From Ectocarpus siliculosus (lineage: Eukaryota > Sar > Phaeophyceae > Ectocarpales > Ectocarpaceae), in NCBI GenBank assembly GCA_000310025.1, contig FN649728.1:6029026-6078768 (forward strand): a stretch of 49,743 nucleotides of DNA, written 5' to 3'. Both the position numbers and the translations under genes were made by a program. The notes below the pieces were generated by a model. The model saw only the letters and a program-made list of their open reading frames with translations, searched no databases and was not told where the DNA came from. Shown piece after piece: positions 33,865 to 44,329 of the stretch (within the stretch, counting starts at the first letter, position 1; each line of letters starts with the position of its first letter).

Positions 33865-35019
33865 CTATCCGTTCCCCCAGACGGTCCCCTCCCCCGGCTG
33901 TCTCGATACGATCCTACTGCCGTCTGTAAGTTTCCGTGACACTCGCCGCGAATCCTCTACATTGTTTCGCGCGTACGGCTTGTATGCATCCGACCTCCAC
34001 TTCCCTTCTCTCTGAATCACTCGTTCTGCGATGTCTCCGCCCGATGCAAGAGCCGTCGCGCCTCCAATTCGCAACGATTGCAACGCGTACTCCTGGGGGT
34101 TACGCCCCGACCTCGCTACCACTTCTCTGAGTGCACGGAGGGCAGCAGTATACCTCACTACTCTCACTGCTCTTCCACTACGGTACGAAGCCAACGGTGC
34201 GGAGTCAGGGAACGTCGCATGACACGATAACAGCTCCACCACAAGAGCCACCGCGCCACCGCGTGCTCTCACACCTGACTGCGGTCCGGTGACTTCGTCT
34301 CGCGTACGAACCCGTATGTTTCCTTTCTGCTCTTGATCGGCCTTGTGCCCTCTAAACCTCATTTCGACACGGTCTGCTCTACGATAGTGACTAAAGACTA
34401 ATTGCGTCTCGCCAGCAAACAATGCTACGTCCGCCCTCGTAAGACAGTGTGCCTCATGCACCCTGCCCGCATCATTCGCGAACACCTCATCAGACCGTGT
34501 GATAAAGAGATAGGACAAGCACAGACACAGCCACATCACTCTGCCCCCTTCCCCCCAGTTCTGGCTTGCGCTTTCCCCGTCCAGCAGCATACGCCAAGAC
34601 ACAGGCAGGCGCACACGGCGTACCGTCCCCACAGCCACGTGGTTCCTCGCAATCCCCCTTAGCGCACATTTCAACATCGGAGACGACAAGTCTAGCTCGA
34701 CAGAAGCTTCCAGCCTATGAAAATGTTGTACAGCCGTGAGTTTTCCGGATATTGTACTCGCTAGATTACCCTCAGACTCGAAACACCAGGCTACGAAGTC
34801 TATCAACTCCCACACATGAAGGTCCCCGGCACGTTGCCCTAGGAACTTGGGCTTCTCCGTCAGCCTGCGAAACGTGCACCAAGAGTTGAAGCCTGACGTG
34901 TAAGTCCTTCTAGACGAAGACGCAACTGAGTGCTCGACGAGCTGCATGCCAAGACGTCGGTAACAAAGTCCCGTCCTGCCTGTCCCAGGTCCTGAACCTG
35001 CTGATAGCCCTGGAGCCAA
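33865..35019 (-). CDS. tyrosine recombinase of the split-repeat element
   Basis: The frame gives about 384 residues. An N-terminal SAM-like segment (SSRRTYTSGFNSWCTF) leads to the catalytic core. The first catalytic Arg is in YLFITRSDEV (Arg175), the second-box motif is QSLRIGGATALASGG (Arg317), and WRSDAYKPYAR supplies Trp341 and the nucleophile (Tyr349, or Tyr346). DIRS-type recombinases usually have HSLR, and here the His is Gln314. It would integrate circular or linear element DNA by Tyr-mediated strand exchange. The frame is continuous with the upstream zinc-finger frame except for one TAG at 35113-35115, so no certain start can be chosen. No frameshift is seen, and the core looks intact. 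Confidence 0.85.
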   Translation of the reverse strand: MAPGLSAGSGPGTGRTGLCYRRLGMQLVEHSVASSSRRTYTSGFNSWCTFRRLTEKPKFLGQRAGDLHVWELIDFVAWCFESEGNLASTISGKLTAVQHFHRLEASVELDLSSPMLKCALRGIARNHVAVGTVRRVRLPVSWRMLLDGESASQNWGEGGRVMWLCLCLSYLFITRSDEVFANDAGRVHEAHCLTRADVALFAGETQLVFSHYRRADRVEMRFRGHKADQEQKGNIRVRTRDEVTGPQSGVRARGGAVALVVELLSCHATFPDSAPLASYRSGRAVRVVRYTAALRALREVVARSGRNPQEYALQSLRIGGATALASGGDIAERVIQREGKWRSDAYKPYARNNVEDSRRVSRKLTDGSRIVSRQPGEGTVWGNG

Positions 35020-35112
35020 CCTCGTGTAGACCGGCGTGCTGCCGTTCGATTTAGCCGCAGGTGCGCTGCCATCCGAGGTAGGCCCCCCCGCTACGCGGGA
35101 GAGCCCGCACCC

Positions 35113-36061
35113 CTATTTGTCTTTCCCGTGGGTGAAGAAGCCAGCGGCCTTGGGTCTCGCGCCGCCCTCGCCAGCGGCGCGCGCCTCTCCTCCGCGCCCT
35201 CCCCCGTTGCCGTGGCCAACGCCGCGCGCGCCGGTTGCCGGAGTTTCGGACGCTCCGCGCCTAGCGTGGGAAGGGTTCTGGGCGTGGATGTGTGGGCAGT
35301 TACGATCATGGCAACCGGACGACGAGTTGAAGGCGAAGCAGTAACCACGAGCGTGTCGAGCGATGCCGCCACTTTCTCTGTCACCAGGACGCCTTTGCGA
35401 AGCAAGGATTGCCACTCCATCTGCGACAGTTTTGAAACTGCCGGGGGCCGCCCCAGGATGAGCCACGCTTTTACCCGGCGGAGGTCCCCCCACATCCGCG
35501 CTCTATCCTTTGCCGTAGCCTTAGCCCGCCTCGGCGCTGGGTGTAGCGGGGGCCCGAGAGGCCGATGGTGGGGCGGTTGTGCCCACAAGTTGCACCCCCC
35601 CCCGGAAGGCCAGGTCCTGCTGCTTGGGTGGCGATCAGGTCGTCGATCGTTGCTTGAAGCTGCTGGCGATCACCGGCAGCCTCATCGCGCTTCCGCTGCA
35701 GCTCCTCCCTCAGGCCGTCCACCAGCCCGCGGAGAGAAGCGAGCTCAGTCTCATCAGCGGGGGGGTCGCCGCGGGTGCCTGTCCCTGGCGCTCGCGAGGA
35801 GGATACCGCTCGACGCCTCGCGGGAGTACGTGATCCGCTGCGCGTCGAGGGGCGAGCCGTCGAGCTCGCCACCGATCGCGCGGTAGACCTCTCGTGCGTG
35901 GTGTCGAAGGTGTCGCCGCCCGACCTCGCCCTGCTTGCCCAGCCGCTGCCCTGCCGCTCCGCGTGGAGGCCCGTGTCGGCATCTGGTCGCGGTTGGAGTC
36001 GTATAAGCAGCGGACCGGCGGCAGGCGGCGGGCGAGCGTCAGGGCGGCGTTGCGGGAACAC
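35113..36061 (-). pseudogene. Gag-like protein with coiled coil and CCCH-type finger
   Basis: Three overlapping frames appear to form one protein. The 5' frame (36061 to about 35580) is Arg/Pro-rich and then coiled-coil (DETELASLRGLVDGLREELQ). A middle frame (about 35530-35380) carries RRVKAWLILGRPPAVSKLSQ. The last frame (about 35370-35113) carries CFAFNSSSGCHDRNCPHIH, a C-x8-C-x4-C-x3-H finger, then Gly/Arg-rich sequence and HGKDK-TAG. Similar fingers occur in Gag of DIRS-like elements. At least two frame changes are needed, so this copy is probably damaged, or my frame path is wrong. The finger frame is the same as that of the recombinase. Confidence 0.5.
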
Positions 36062-36365
36062 TTCTTTTCCTCTTCATCGTGGGCGTAGTCGATCGCGCGC
36101 CTGGATCTGCAGTTAGAATGGTCTACAAATCCTATCTTCGGGCGAAACTATCTGACGTGGGTTTTCGTCGGGCCCAGAACGACGCGTTGTTATATCGCGA
36201 GCTCGCGTTAGTTCATTCTCGACGCCTGTGGATTGAATGGAGTGATTATTGCTGCTGACGCTACGGTCACCGGACGTCGACCAATCCCGAATATTTCTCT
36301 CTTTGGAACACTAGCGATGGGTTTCTCTTTTTTTTTTTTTTATATATATATTTTCTTGGATTCGG

Positions 36366-37275
36366 TGAACCCCGGTTCGCCATCGGCACGGGTGCTTCCA
36401 CTCATTGGCGCGTCCCGTGCTGATACGTGTTTTTTTTTTTTTTTCGATGCGTTGGATACGGTGAACTCCACTTGCCAACAGCGCGGGTGCTTCCACTCAT
36501 TGGCGCGTCCCTCGCTGAAACTGACAACACATATGCAGCACGGGTGCTTCCACTCATTGGCGCGACCCGCACTGATGATACTTGTACGCAGCGCGGGTGC
36601 TTCCACTCATTGGCGCGTCCCTTGCTGAAACTGACAACACATATGAGCACGGGTGCTTCCACTCATTGGCGCGTCCCGTACTGATACGTGTATGACTTCG
36701 TTTTCGATGCGTGGAGATCGGTTAATTCTACTCGCCCAACAGCACGGGTGCGCCCACTCATTGGCGCGTCCCGTACTGATACGTGTACGGCGTTTTTGTT
36801 CTTTCTTTTTGAGATCGGTTAACTCTACTCGCCAACAGCACTCATTGGCCCGTCCCTTGCTGAAACTGACAACACATATGCAGCACGGGTGCTTCCACTC
36901 ATTGGCGCGTCCCGTGCTGATACATGAACGGCGTTTTGTTCTTTCTTTTTGAGATCGGTTAACTCTACTCACCAACCGCACGAGTGCTTCCACTCATTGG
37001 CGCGTCCCGTGCTGAGGCTGACATCACATATGCAGCACGGGTGCTTCCACTCATTGGCGCGTCCCGTACTGATGCATGATTTGTGGTATTTTTCTACCGC
37101 TGCGTTGAATTCGGTTAACTCTACTCGCCAACAGCGCGGGTGCTTCCACTCATTGGCGCATCCCGTGCTGATACATGTATGACTTCGTGTTTCGTTGCGT
37201 TGAGATCGGTTAACTTCCACTCGCCAACAGCACGGACGAGTGCTTCCACTATTGGCGCGTCCCGTGCTGGTGCGT
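36366..37275. repeat. minisatellite inside the split-repeat element
   Basis: About twelve copies of a unit centred on CACTCATTGGCGCGTCCC occur, spaced 50-100 bases apart. Two alternating spacers are seen, one with TGAAACTGACAACACATATG and one with GAGATCGGTTAACTCTACTC. It lies between A1 and the Gag-like region, where a leader would be. Minus-strand frames reading GRANEWKHP repeats are products of the repeat. Confidence 0.9.
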
Positions 37276-38423
37276 GTCCTTGTTTTTTTTATTTTCATTG
37301 AGATCACTTCCGCATAGACAATCCTACGGCAGGTTGACGAGTTTTTGGCATGCATCAATTGCTGTCCGGGCGTTTTTGGTCGCTTAATCGTCGATGGACG
37401 TGACGTATTCTTATAGAAGGTTTGTGTCACGGCGGCAATAAATTTGACGTGATGCCCCTCGAGACCGTGATGCACTCACATGGACCGCTACCTGACGTTC
37501 CTCGCGAGTTCGAACCTCGCGTGTCACATCCACCTCCCCCCCCTATTTTTTTCTCATCTTCTTTTTCCTTATGCATACAGCACGTAGTTCGCTGTCTCGT
37601 TTTTTTTTTCTCGTCTTCATTGTTTTTCAGTCTTTTTCTTTGAGTCTTTCTCTCGCATGCATGTGTTTTTGCTTTTATCCGTTCCCGTGAATGCTGTTGA
37701 ATGCACTTTCCGATTACGTATGCGGCCGCTTTGTATGCCATGGGACTTGTCGATACCATCAGTGGGGACTTGTCAATACCATCCGTGGAGACGATTGCTT
37801 ACGTGAGTGGGCATATTATCGTCGATTCCTTCAGCTATATGCCCCTCTGTGCGCGGCACAGACAAGATTGTACCGGCAAGTAGTCCCTAGTAAGCCGGGG
37901 GAAACAGAAAACAAGGCACCTGCCTCATGTGCATAATCGTGACAGCATCATGCCCTACTGCCGCGGGTCGATTGGTTATGTCCGATGCCGCAGGGTTCCT
38001 CCACCCCGTGCAGTACAATGGCTGCTATCAACCGCGACAAGTCAGCGTGCGACCATACAACAGGCCCCGCTCTTTCTTTTTGCCGTTGAATTTTTTCTTC
38101 AGAGAGAGTACGTCTGGTTGGGACGAACCGCATTTTTTTTCTTCAGCGAGAGTACGTCTCGGTTGGGATGAACCGCATCCCATGTTTGGGAAGGGACCTA
38201 TCTGAGCGGCGCGGCGAGCGAGACTGCGTTGGCTTGCCGCCGCTTATCTTACTGCACCCTCCCCCCTCGTGCTAAATGCACGCAGCGGTGAGGTCACAAG
38301 AGTAGCGGGACGCGAATAGGAACACGGCCGACACGATGGATGTTGGACACGAGTACACACCTTTATATGGAGAGTCGCGTGCTGGTCACTTCCCCAATGC
38401 TTGCGCCGTGTCCCGTCCCGCCC
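37276..38423. other. non-coding 5' internal part of the split-repeat element
   Basis: No recognised protein on either strand. It contains a T-rich stretch (37545-37660), a doubled GACTTGTC.ATACCATC.GTGG unit (37743-37795) and a doubled GAGAGTACGTCT.GGTTGGGA unit (38101-38170). RT motifs were looked for here and not found. Confidence 0.55.
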
Positions 38424-38686
38424 TTTTCTAAACTGCCGCCGCTACTGCGTTAGGCGGCTGCTGCTGTCCTTCCGTTGCTTCACGCGCTCTGTAGCTGTCA
38501 CCCGTTACCCGACTTTGCTACAGCCCCTGCGTGGACTCGATCACGGAATGACACCCCCAACTATAGACTAATAATTCCAAACACCGTGACCCTGGGTTTC
38601 CGGTAGAAAATGAAGCCAAATTCTAATTCGACTGTTACAAAATAAACACCAGTTTATTCTATCTGCTTCGACGAACAAACCTTCCT
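38424..38686 (-). repeat. split direct repeat A1 (outer)
   Basis: Forms the 5' terminus of the element on the minus strand and matches A2 with one difference. Its right edge is set by loss of homology after ACCTTCCT. TTTCAGATTTA occurs just outside both ends of the element (about 33009 and 38695), possibly target-related. Confidence 0.92.
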
Positions 38687-39070
38687 ATTTTTTTTTTCAG
38701 ATTTAGGAACACAAAAAAAGAAACATATTGTAACCGCTCCGGGGTACTGGGCGATATGATGAGCGTTGTACGACGTCATGATGAGCGTTGTACGTGTAGT
38801 AGCGCAAACTTGAATTATTTGTCGGGGATTCATTCGTTCGTGTCCACAGGATTCACCAACAGCAGCAGAGAGAGTACTGCGGTACATATAACACACAGCC
38901 AACAATTTTTCCACCAACTTCCGTTGTTGTTTTTCGTGGTGTCGCGAAAGTACACATTATGCGCATCATGGCATACGGAAGGCGTCCGCGTCGTCAGTCA
39001 GTCAGTTGGACCAGTACGTGCATTAGAAGGTAGCACTGAACAAGACCGGAACGTTTTATAATTTGAAGAT

Positions 39071-39110
<40 letters not shown>

Positions 39111-39554
39111 CAACAACAACAACCAGCGCAACAATAATAGTGTACAAACGAACACAACAATAATTGTGTTCAATCAAAGAACTACCCGTTGAGATGTGGT
39201 ACCACATCCATCCATCCATCCGTCTATCTATCGGCGAGAAGTATGCTATCTGCGAGAAGTATACAGACAGACGCCGCCTTCCTGTAACAATCATCGGTAA
39301 ATGTATACTGTAGTATCCCCCCATTGATAAATAAAGTAAGCCAACAAGAAAAGCGCCGGTTCGGCTACTGTACCTACACGCACGGCGGTTACCGGGGGGT
39401 ACACAACAACAACAGATGGAGGATGCCGATTCACTTTTATATCTTTCGAAGTAAGTGTTCAAACGCTTTTATTGAAGTCTTGACGTAGTTGTACCGTGTT
39501 GTTGACGGAAGAGGATGATATACAAGAAAAATGAGGGATCGGATGTATTGACTT
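38687..39554. other. degraded LINE-like tail and simple repeats
   Basis: A stretch at 38990-39067 (GACCGGAACG.TTT.TAAT and a GGACCAGTACGTG block) weakly resembles the end of the LINE 3' UTR. It is followed by a long (AAC)n run (39068-39123). CATC tetranucleotides follow at 39208-39222, and GCGAGAAGTATGCTATCT is doubled near 39235. No gene is seen. Confidence 0.45.
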
Positions 39555-40403
39555 CCGTAAGCTACGGAGTTTTCCCCGGGGAGGGGATCGTTTTTTTTTC
39601 TGAAACCAAATCCCCCGGGGGGAAATTGACGTACCGCGGGGGGTTAGTTTTTATTTTTTTCAACGCTACCCCGGGGGGAAGCCCCCCCCCGGGGGGTTGT
39701 GCAAAATAATGATGGTCCACACACTCACACACAGCGCGTGGTGAAACTGAGATGGATAAGGTTTACGAGCAAGCGTTCAACAAGCGGAGGGAGGAGGAAC
39801 GTAAGAGCAACAAAGACGATGAGAAAAAGACAGCAAGAGGTATCATTCATTGCCGAAGCTCATGCAACAACAATTCGCAGTTTGTCCGCAGGAATAAGCT
39901 ATTTTTATGCTTCCGTTCTACCTTGAGTTGTGAGATTCAAAAATGACTACGACTATTTTTCCATTTCTGCGTGCGAAGGTTTCGTCAGCATGCTATATGG
40001 TACGTTTCAGCTGACTCCAGGGATGATAAATGCAAGAAATAGACCAAAAACACGAAAGCATTTAACCCATAAAACAACGCGAGGGCCAAGTGACAAACGG
40101 TACACCTAAATCTCGCTCGAAGCGCAGATAGATCTGCAAGTGAATTTTCCGTCCCATATCATGCTTTTTGTGCTCCGCGATTCAACAAAATCGGAACAGA
40201 AAATAAGGGAAATACATCCCCCCCGGGGGGAACTCTTGGGAAAAATGGTACCCCGGGGGGAAATTGACATACCCGGGGGGGGGTGTTTTGTTGGGCAAAA
40301 CGATCTACCCCGGGGCTAAATCAACGAACTCTTCCTTCCAGGCCGAAAATGTAACTGGGGGGGGGGGGGCTCTAACCCGGGGGGAAAACTCCGTAGTTTA
40401 CGG
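39555..40403. mobile_element. MITE-like element with CCCCGGGG boxes
   Basis: The ends are inverted: CCGTAAGCTACGGAGTTTTC at 39555 and its complement (one difference) ending at 40403. Each terminal motif is itself nearly palindromic (CCGTA..TACGG). Subterminal regions on both sides carry runs of CCCCGGGGGG, with CGGGGGGAAATTGAC.TACC repeated at about 39616 and 40254. The 849-base element encodes no recognised transposase. Flanks TATTGACTT and TATACTTGC give no clean target duplication. Confidence 0.7.
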
Positions 40404-40794
40404 TATACTTGCATTACACCGTGTTATGACGTTGGCAAGGGATTCAAATCTTTGCCAACCACTTGAGTTTCTAGTTGTGCTCACTAATGATAGATACATG
40501 TAGATGATGATGACGTTGGAACGCGAGGGAAAACAATTTGCAAGTTACATGTTGAAGGTAGAGGAGAATCTAAGAGTGAAAAACATGTGGTACTTACTAG
40601 TTGAATGAGTGAGTAAGGGCGTGAGTTACATGGGGTTAGTGAGGCCTTCCACTTTCTCCTCCCTCTTGGTGCCAGTGTTCATCATTCATGAGCAACTCTC
40701 GGTGATCTGCGTTTGTTTGCGACGACGGCGGTTGCTGCAACGCCATTTCATCTGTATAGGCTGGTGTGCATGTATTTAGCCTACATGCAGTTAT
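40404..40794. other. no gene seen
   Basis: No ORF with recognisable features and no repeat matched elsewhere in the window. Confidence 0.4.
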
Positions 40795-41412
40795 ATGGAC
40801 ACAGTTGAGTGACGTTCGCTGTAGTTCGGCGTGTCTCAGAACGAAGAGAAGAAAAAAATGACGTTGTCTGGCGGACCCCAAGGTCAGATTTTGATTGCTT
40901 TCATGGTGATGGTGACGAGCGAGCACAAGGGGCAGGTACGCACTTACTTCTGCTCAGCTCGACCCAAATCAACAGAAAAATATGTTCTACAGTACTCGAC
41001 CCCCGGAACTCTCCACCTCCGAACTATGATTTTGGGGTCTTGAGGTCGCAACGGTTCATGCTGGCAGTCCTGTGTACATATCCTAAATATACATTCCATT
41101 CCTTTGTAGATTGCTGCAATTACGATTAGCTTGCTGCTGCTATGACTAGCTACAGCTATTGGACGTGGCAGATCGCCTGTTGCTGTTTGACGAAAATGTA
41201 CAATTGTAGATGTTGCTACCCCATGCTGCATGTACTACTGCATGTACTACTGCTAGCTGATCACATCCTACCCGTGTTTGTATTTATGTAGGTTGCTGCT
41301 ACGCCAATATTCTGCTGTGCTTCCAACAGCGAAAATACAGGGGTAATACAGTAACCTAATGCTGCCTATTGCTGCATAGTCCACACACTCACTCATGGAC
41401 ATCCCCTACACG
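40795..41412. repeat. dispersed repeat family D, copy 1
   Basis: Collinear with 44330-45205: shared blocks are GGACCCCAAGG, GAGCACAAGGGGCAGGT.CGC, GTAGATTGCTGC, CTATTGGA.GTGGC and TTCTGCTGTGCTTC..ACAG followed by ACAGGGGTAATAC. The end at about 41412 is where the LINE begins. No coding potential is recognised. Confidence 0.7.
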
Positions 41413-42845
41413 ACCTCACGTTGGAGAATAACGCTGCAAAATATCTACGCCTACAAGCATCACCCGGGAGATCACTTACCGCAGCAGAACAGTTTGGGCG
41501 TGCGTCAGGGGATATTGCCGGGAGCTCTTCGATAGGCCGAGAGCACCGTTCCGACTCAAGACTCGCCTGCTCCAGGCCGAGTCGACGGAGGCACTGCCGT
41601 ACGGCTGCATGACATTGGCCCCACGTCGCCAGCACTACCGGTTGTTGCGGTCGATACATCACCTGCTGTCCTGCGAGTTATCGGTTACCGACGCAACAAG
41701 GGCACCTACCGCCAAGCTCTCCGAAACCCAGACCCTGAAGAGGGTAGGGTGGAAGAGCGTCGAAACCACTGTTCGGCAGCGGCGCCTGCTGTTCGCGGGA
41801 GCATTGGCAAGGTAGCCAGAAGGGCGTCTCCCGAAATGGTTGTTGCTTGGTGAGCTGGTGGGGGGGAGGGCCCAGGCAAGGTGGAACCGGAGCGAAATTG
41901 GCAGATGTGCCTGAAAGACTTCCTCGAGATGTTCGAGGCAAAGCATGGATCTACGGACGCCGAGCCATGTGTCTTCGGAGTCCCGCAAACAACTTCGACG
42001 GAAGCAGCGAAGGTGGAGCGGGGTGTACCGTGGGATACGAGGGTACTGCAGAGAGCGAAGAGGTTCACGACGTCCTGGCACAAGAATGAAGAGGAGACTA
42101 GCCGGCAACGAGCGCTCAAACGACAACAAGCCCGGCAAAAAAACGGACATGGCAGCAACCAATGGGGAGGGAGGGGGGCAGCAGACGTTAGAGAAGGCGA
42201 GGGAAGAAAGCAAACGAGAAGAGGCAGACCGATTGGCGCGACATGCACCGAATTGAACCCCTTGATTGACTAACCTCCCCCCAAACTCTAACCCTATCCC
42301 TAACCCTAACCCTATTCCTCACTGCACCATTGCACCAACCCCCCACTAGCGATGACGACGTGCCTTTGCTGTCTCGGGTGGCCTTTTTTGTTTTGGGTTG
42401 TTCATTTGTTTGTTTGTCACTACAGCAGTAGCGGTTCTGGTGTCTGTCTTTCTCTTTTCCTTCCTCTTCTAATTTTATTTTTTGTCTTTTCCTTTCCCGA
42501 TGGCCGTCTCTCTTTGCTTCTGTGACGCACCAAGATTGAACCATCGAATATTCCCACCCCTCTGGCCCATGATGTTGACTTCCAGTCTACGTTTACCTCG
42601 TATAGCGTGTAGAGGCGAGCGGAGGGTTCTAGGCTATCTGTCTTTGATATATATTGACTTGCCGACCCTTCGGGTCCTTTTTGTTGGTTGCATATCTTTT
42701 TGGGCGAATGTTAGCCTGTTACCACGGGCATCGACCGCGTCAAGCGTGAGGCTAGTACGGACAGATGAACGTACTGGATAGAGAGAGAGATCGGAACGGG
42801 TTTATGTAGTGTGAAGACAACAACAACAACAACAACAACATTACC
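41413..42845 (+). mobile_element. LINE, 5'-truncated copy 3 with coding remnant and (CAA)n tail
   Basis: The left part encodes the C-terminal region of a non-LTR reverse transcriptase and the right part (42262-42817) is the 3' UTR shared with 8260-8950 and 17888-18405. It ends in (CAA)n at 42818-42841. The UTR contains a telomere-like CTAACCCTAACCC block at about 42287-42316 that is absent from the other two copies. Confidence 0.85.
41530..42270 (+). pseudogene. LINE reverse transcriptase C-terminal fragment
   Basis: One frame reads TRLLQAESTEALPYGCMTLA and then VGWKSVETTVRQRRLLFAGALAR before a TAG at 41813-41815. Another continues with ERNWQMCLKDFLEMFEAKHGS and RFTTSWHKNEEETSR to about 42271. 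This order (YGC.TW, TTVR.RRLLFAG.LAR, the LPKW.L.GEL region at about 41830 and the W......L..F region) is the conserved tail of many stramenopile and fungal LINE polymerases. The catalytic RT core and endonuclease are missing through 5' truncation. A stop and at least one frameshift are present. Confidence 0.8.
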
Positions 42846-44329
42846 AGGCACTGTAGATTCTCATGCAAAACGCACGAAATGGACCCAATAATGTTCATGC
42901 CCCACGATGGAGGAAGCACTTTGCAAAACGTCTACCTATGACTAGGAATGTCTTCATGTATGCCTTCGAGTCGATGAATGAGTGTTAAAGAATGATGGTC
43001 TTGTTGGCCTCTAGACGTTGGTGCGACTCCAGACTCAATGCTTCCATGGCCCCTGGGTGGTGTCCTCTTATCTCGGCCATACCACGTCTCCGTTGATGTC
43101 GGCATGCAGTAGCTTGGGGATTTAACGGCGTGGTCGTCCTCCTCCGAGAACCGTTGCGCCGACTTTCCAGTGCAGAATACCAAGGCTATGGACAAGGTCA
43201 ACGGGTCTCCATCAGAGTGATGTCGAAGATCCTCATGCCCTGCACCCCTAGATAGTGCGACCCCATCCTCGCAGTGGGCGATCCTGTGTCCACGCATGAA
43301 GATGAACCTGGAGGAGGCTCGCCGTCCTGGTTGGGGGTCTTCGGTTGTGTCTCCGGCTCGTGTTACTCTTCCCTACCTCGCAGACGTCGCAGTCGATGCA
43401 GAAGAGATTGAGCTCCTGTCCGGCCGGTGTACCCGCTTCTCGCCGAACCGTACGTGCTGAATGAGGCGCCCATGGAAGAAGCCCATGCCATATTGTACGT
43501 GAACAGGAAAACCTCCTCCTCGTGCGCGAAGTCGTCATCGTCCGTCCACTCGTCAATGCACCTCCCGCCGTCTCCGGCTACGAGAGATACTGGCTTGACG
43601 CCTTGGTGCGTACTCTCCTCCTGAGGGCCCATCTGCCTGGTTCCCCTCACGTCACAACTCTCACTGCTGTTGAGTGCGGTGTCCGTGGGCTCGTCTGTAT
43701 TCCCGTCTGCCTTGGGCAGCAGCTCTTCACTGCAGACTTCGAGAACCCTGTACCTGATGGCTGCGTATCTTTGCGCGGGTGGACGGCCTCCAGACTTTCG
43801 CATTGCGATTCCTCCTGTGTTGTTTCAGCGGTAGACATGATGTACATACTGCGGTACAGAAATAGTGTTCGATGTGCAGATTGCTCGATGTGTAGTATCA
43901 TCAAGGCTTCCTTTCTTGCGAAGAGTGTGTCATGTCCCTCAAGCCCAACGCGCCAGTCTTACTGCAGCCGCAGTGATACCGAGCGCGTGACTACGTGTAT
44001 CAGTGCCGCCTCGCGCTCTTGTTGTTTGTTGAGCGGTGGAGCAGGTCGACCCAAAATCTTGAAATCTCCGAAATCTCCGAAATCTCCCAATAATCGAGGT
44101 TTGTCCGCCTTTTGTTCCGATATCTTCTGATGCTGTCAAATGCTGGCATAGTGCAGCTGCCTGACGATGGCGTGTCTTGGACGCGCCGTGATGTCCGTAG
44201 CTCGTAGTGTAGAATCGTTATGCAAGTCTCATAAGCTCTTGGTGATATGCGCTTGCAGACAGCGGTTACTCTGAAAGCATGATCCGCTGGGGTGTAGCCA
44301 CGCGTTGTGTACATACATAGCCTCCGAGA
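42846..44329 (-). pseudogene. possible retroelement relic, mostly unidentified
   Basis: Minus-strand frames at 43363-43803 and 43248-43556 are protein-like (EEEVFLFTYNMAWASSMGAS, then CIDCDVCEVGKSNTSRRH). CIDCDVCEVGKS vaguely resembles the CxxC...GK end of the copia pre-integrase finger, but no other integrase motif follows and frames break often. Below 43250 and above 43810 nothing is recognised. Confidence 0.25.

Larger units (their letters stand above)
33016..38686 (-). mobile_element. Ngaro/PAT-like tyrosine-recombinase element with split direct repeats, no RT found
   Basis: On the minus strand the order is A1 (38686-38424), internal region, B1 (33823-33585), A2 (33584-33322), B2 (33253-33016). 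This is the A1-ORFs-B1-A2-B2 layout of Ngaro/PAT-type DIRS elements. A1 and A2 are both 263 bases with one mismatch; B1 and B2 differ by one C. The internal B1-A2 junction equals what circularising the outer ends would produce. The internal region holds a minisatellite, a Gag-like zinc-finger sequence and a tyrosine recombinase. No RT, RNase H or DIRS methyltransferase motif was found in any frame. It is either an internally deleted, trans-mobilised derivative or an unusual RT-less element. Confidence 0.85.

Noticed and set aside
36311-37475. Minus-strand ORFs with GRANEWKHP repeats
   Set aside because: They read the minisatellite inside the split-repeat element and have no protein family features.
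37424-37528. Possible tRNA gene with a perfect T-arm (GCGAG-TTCGAAC-CTCGC) and near-complementary ends
   Set aside because: The length is about 105 bases and there is no A box or D-arm, so the T-arm alone is not enough.
33016-38686. Crypton-type DNA transposon
   Set aside because: Cryptons have a tyrosine recombinase without RT, but lack split direct repeats and a Gag-like finger. The A1/B1/A2/B2 layout fits Ngaro/PAT elements much better.
42932-43803. Confident copia integrase call
   Set aside because: Only one CxxC-GK-like motif is visible; no Asp-Asp-Glu core or RT follows, and the frames are broken, so it is kept as a low-confidence relic only.
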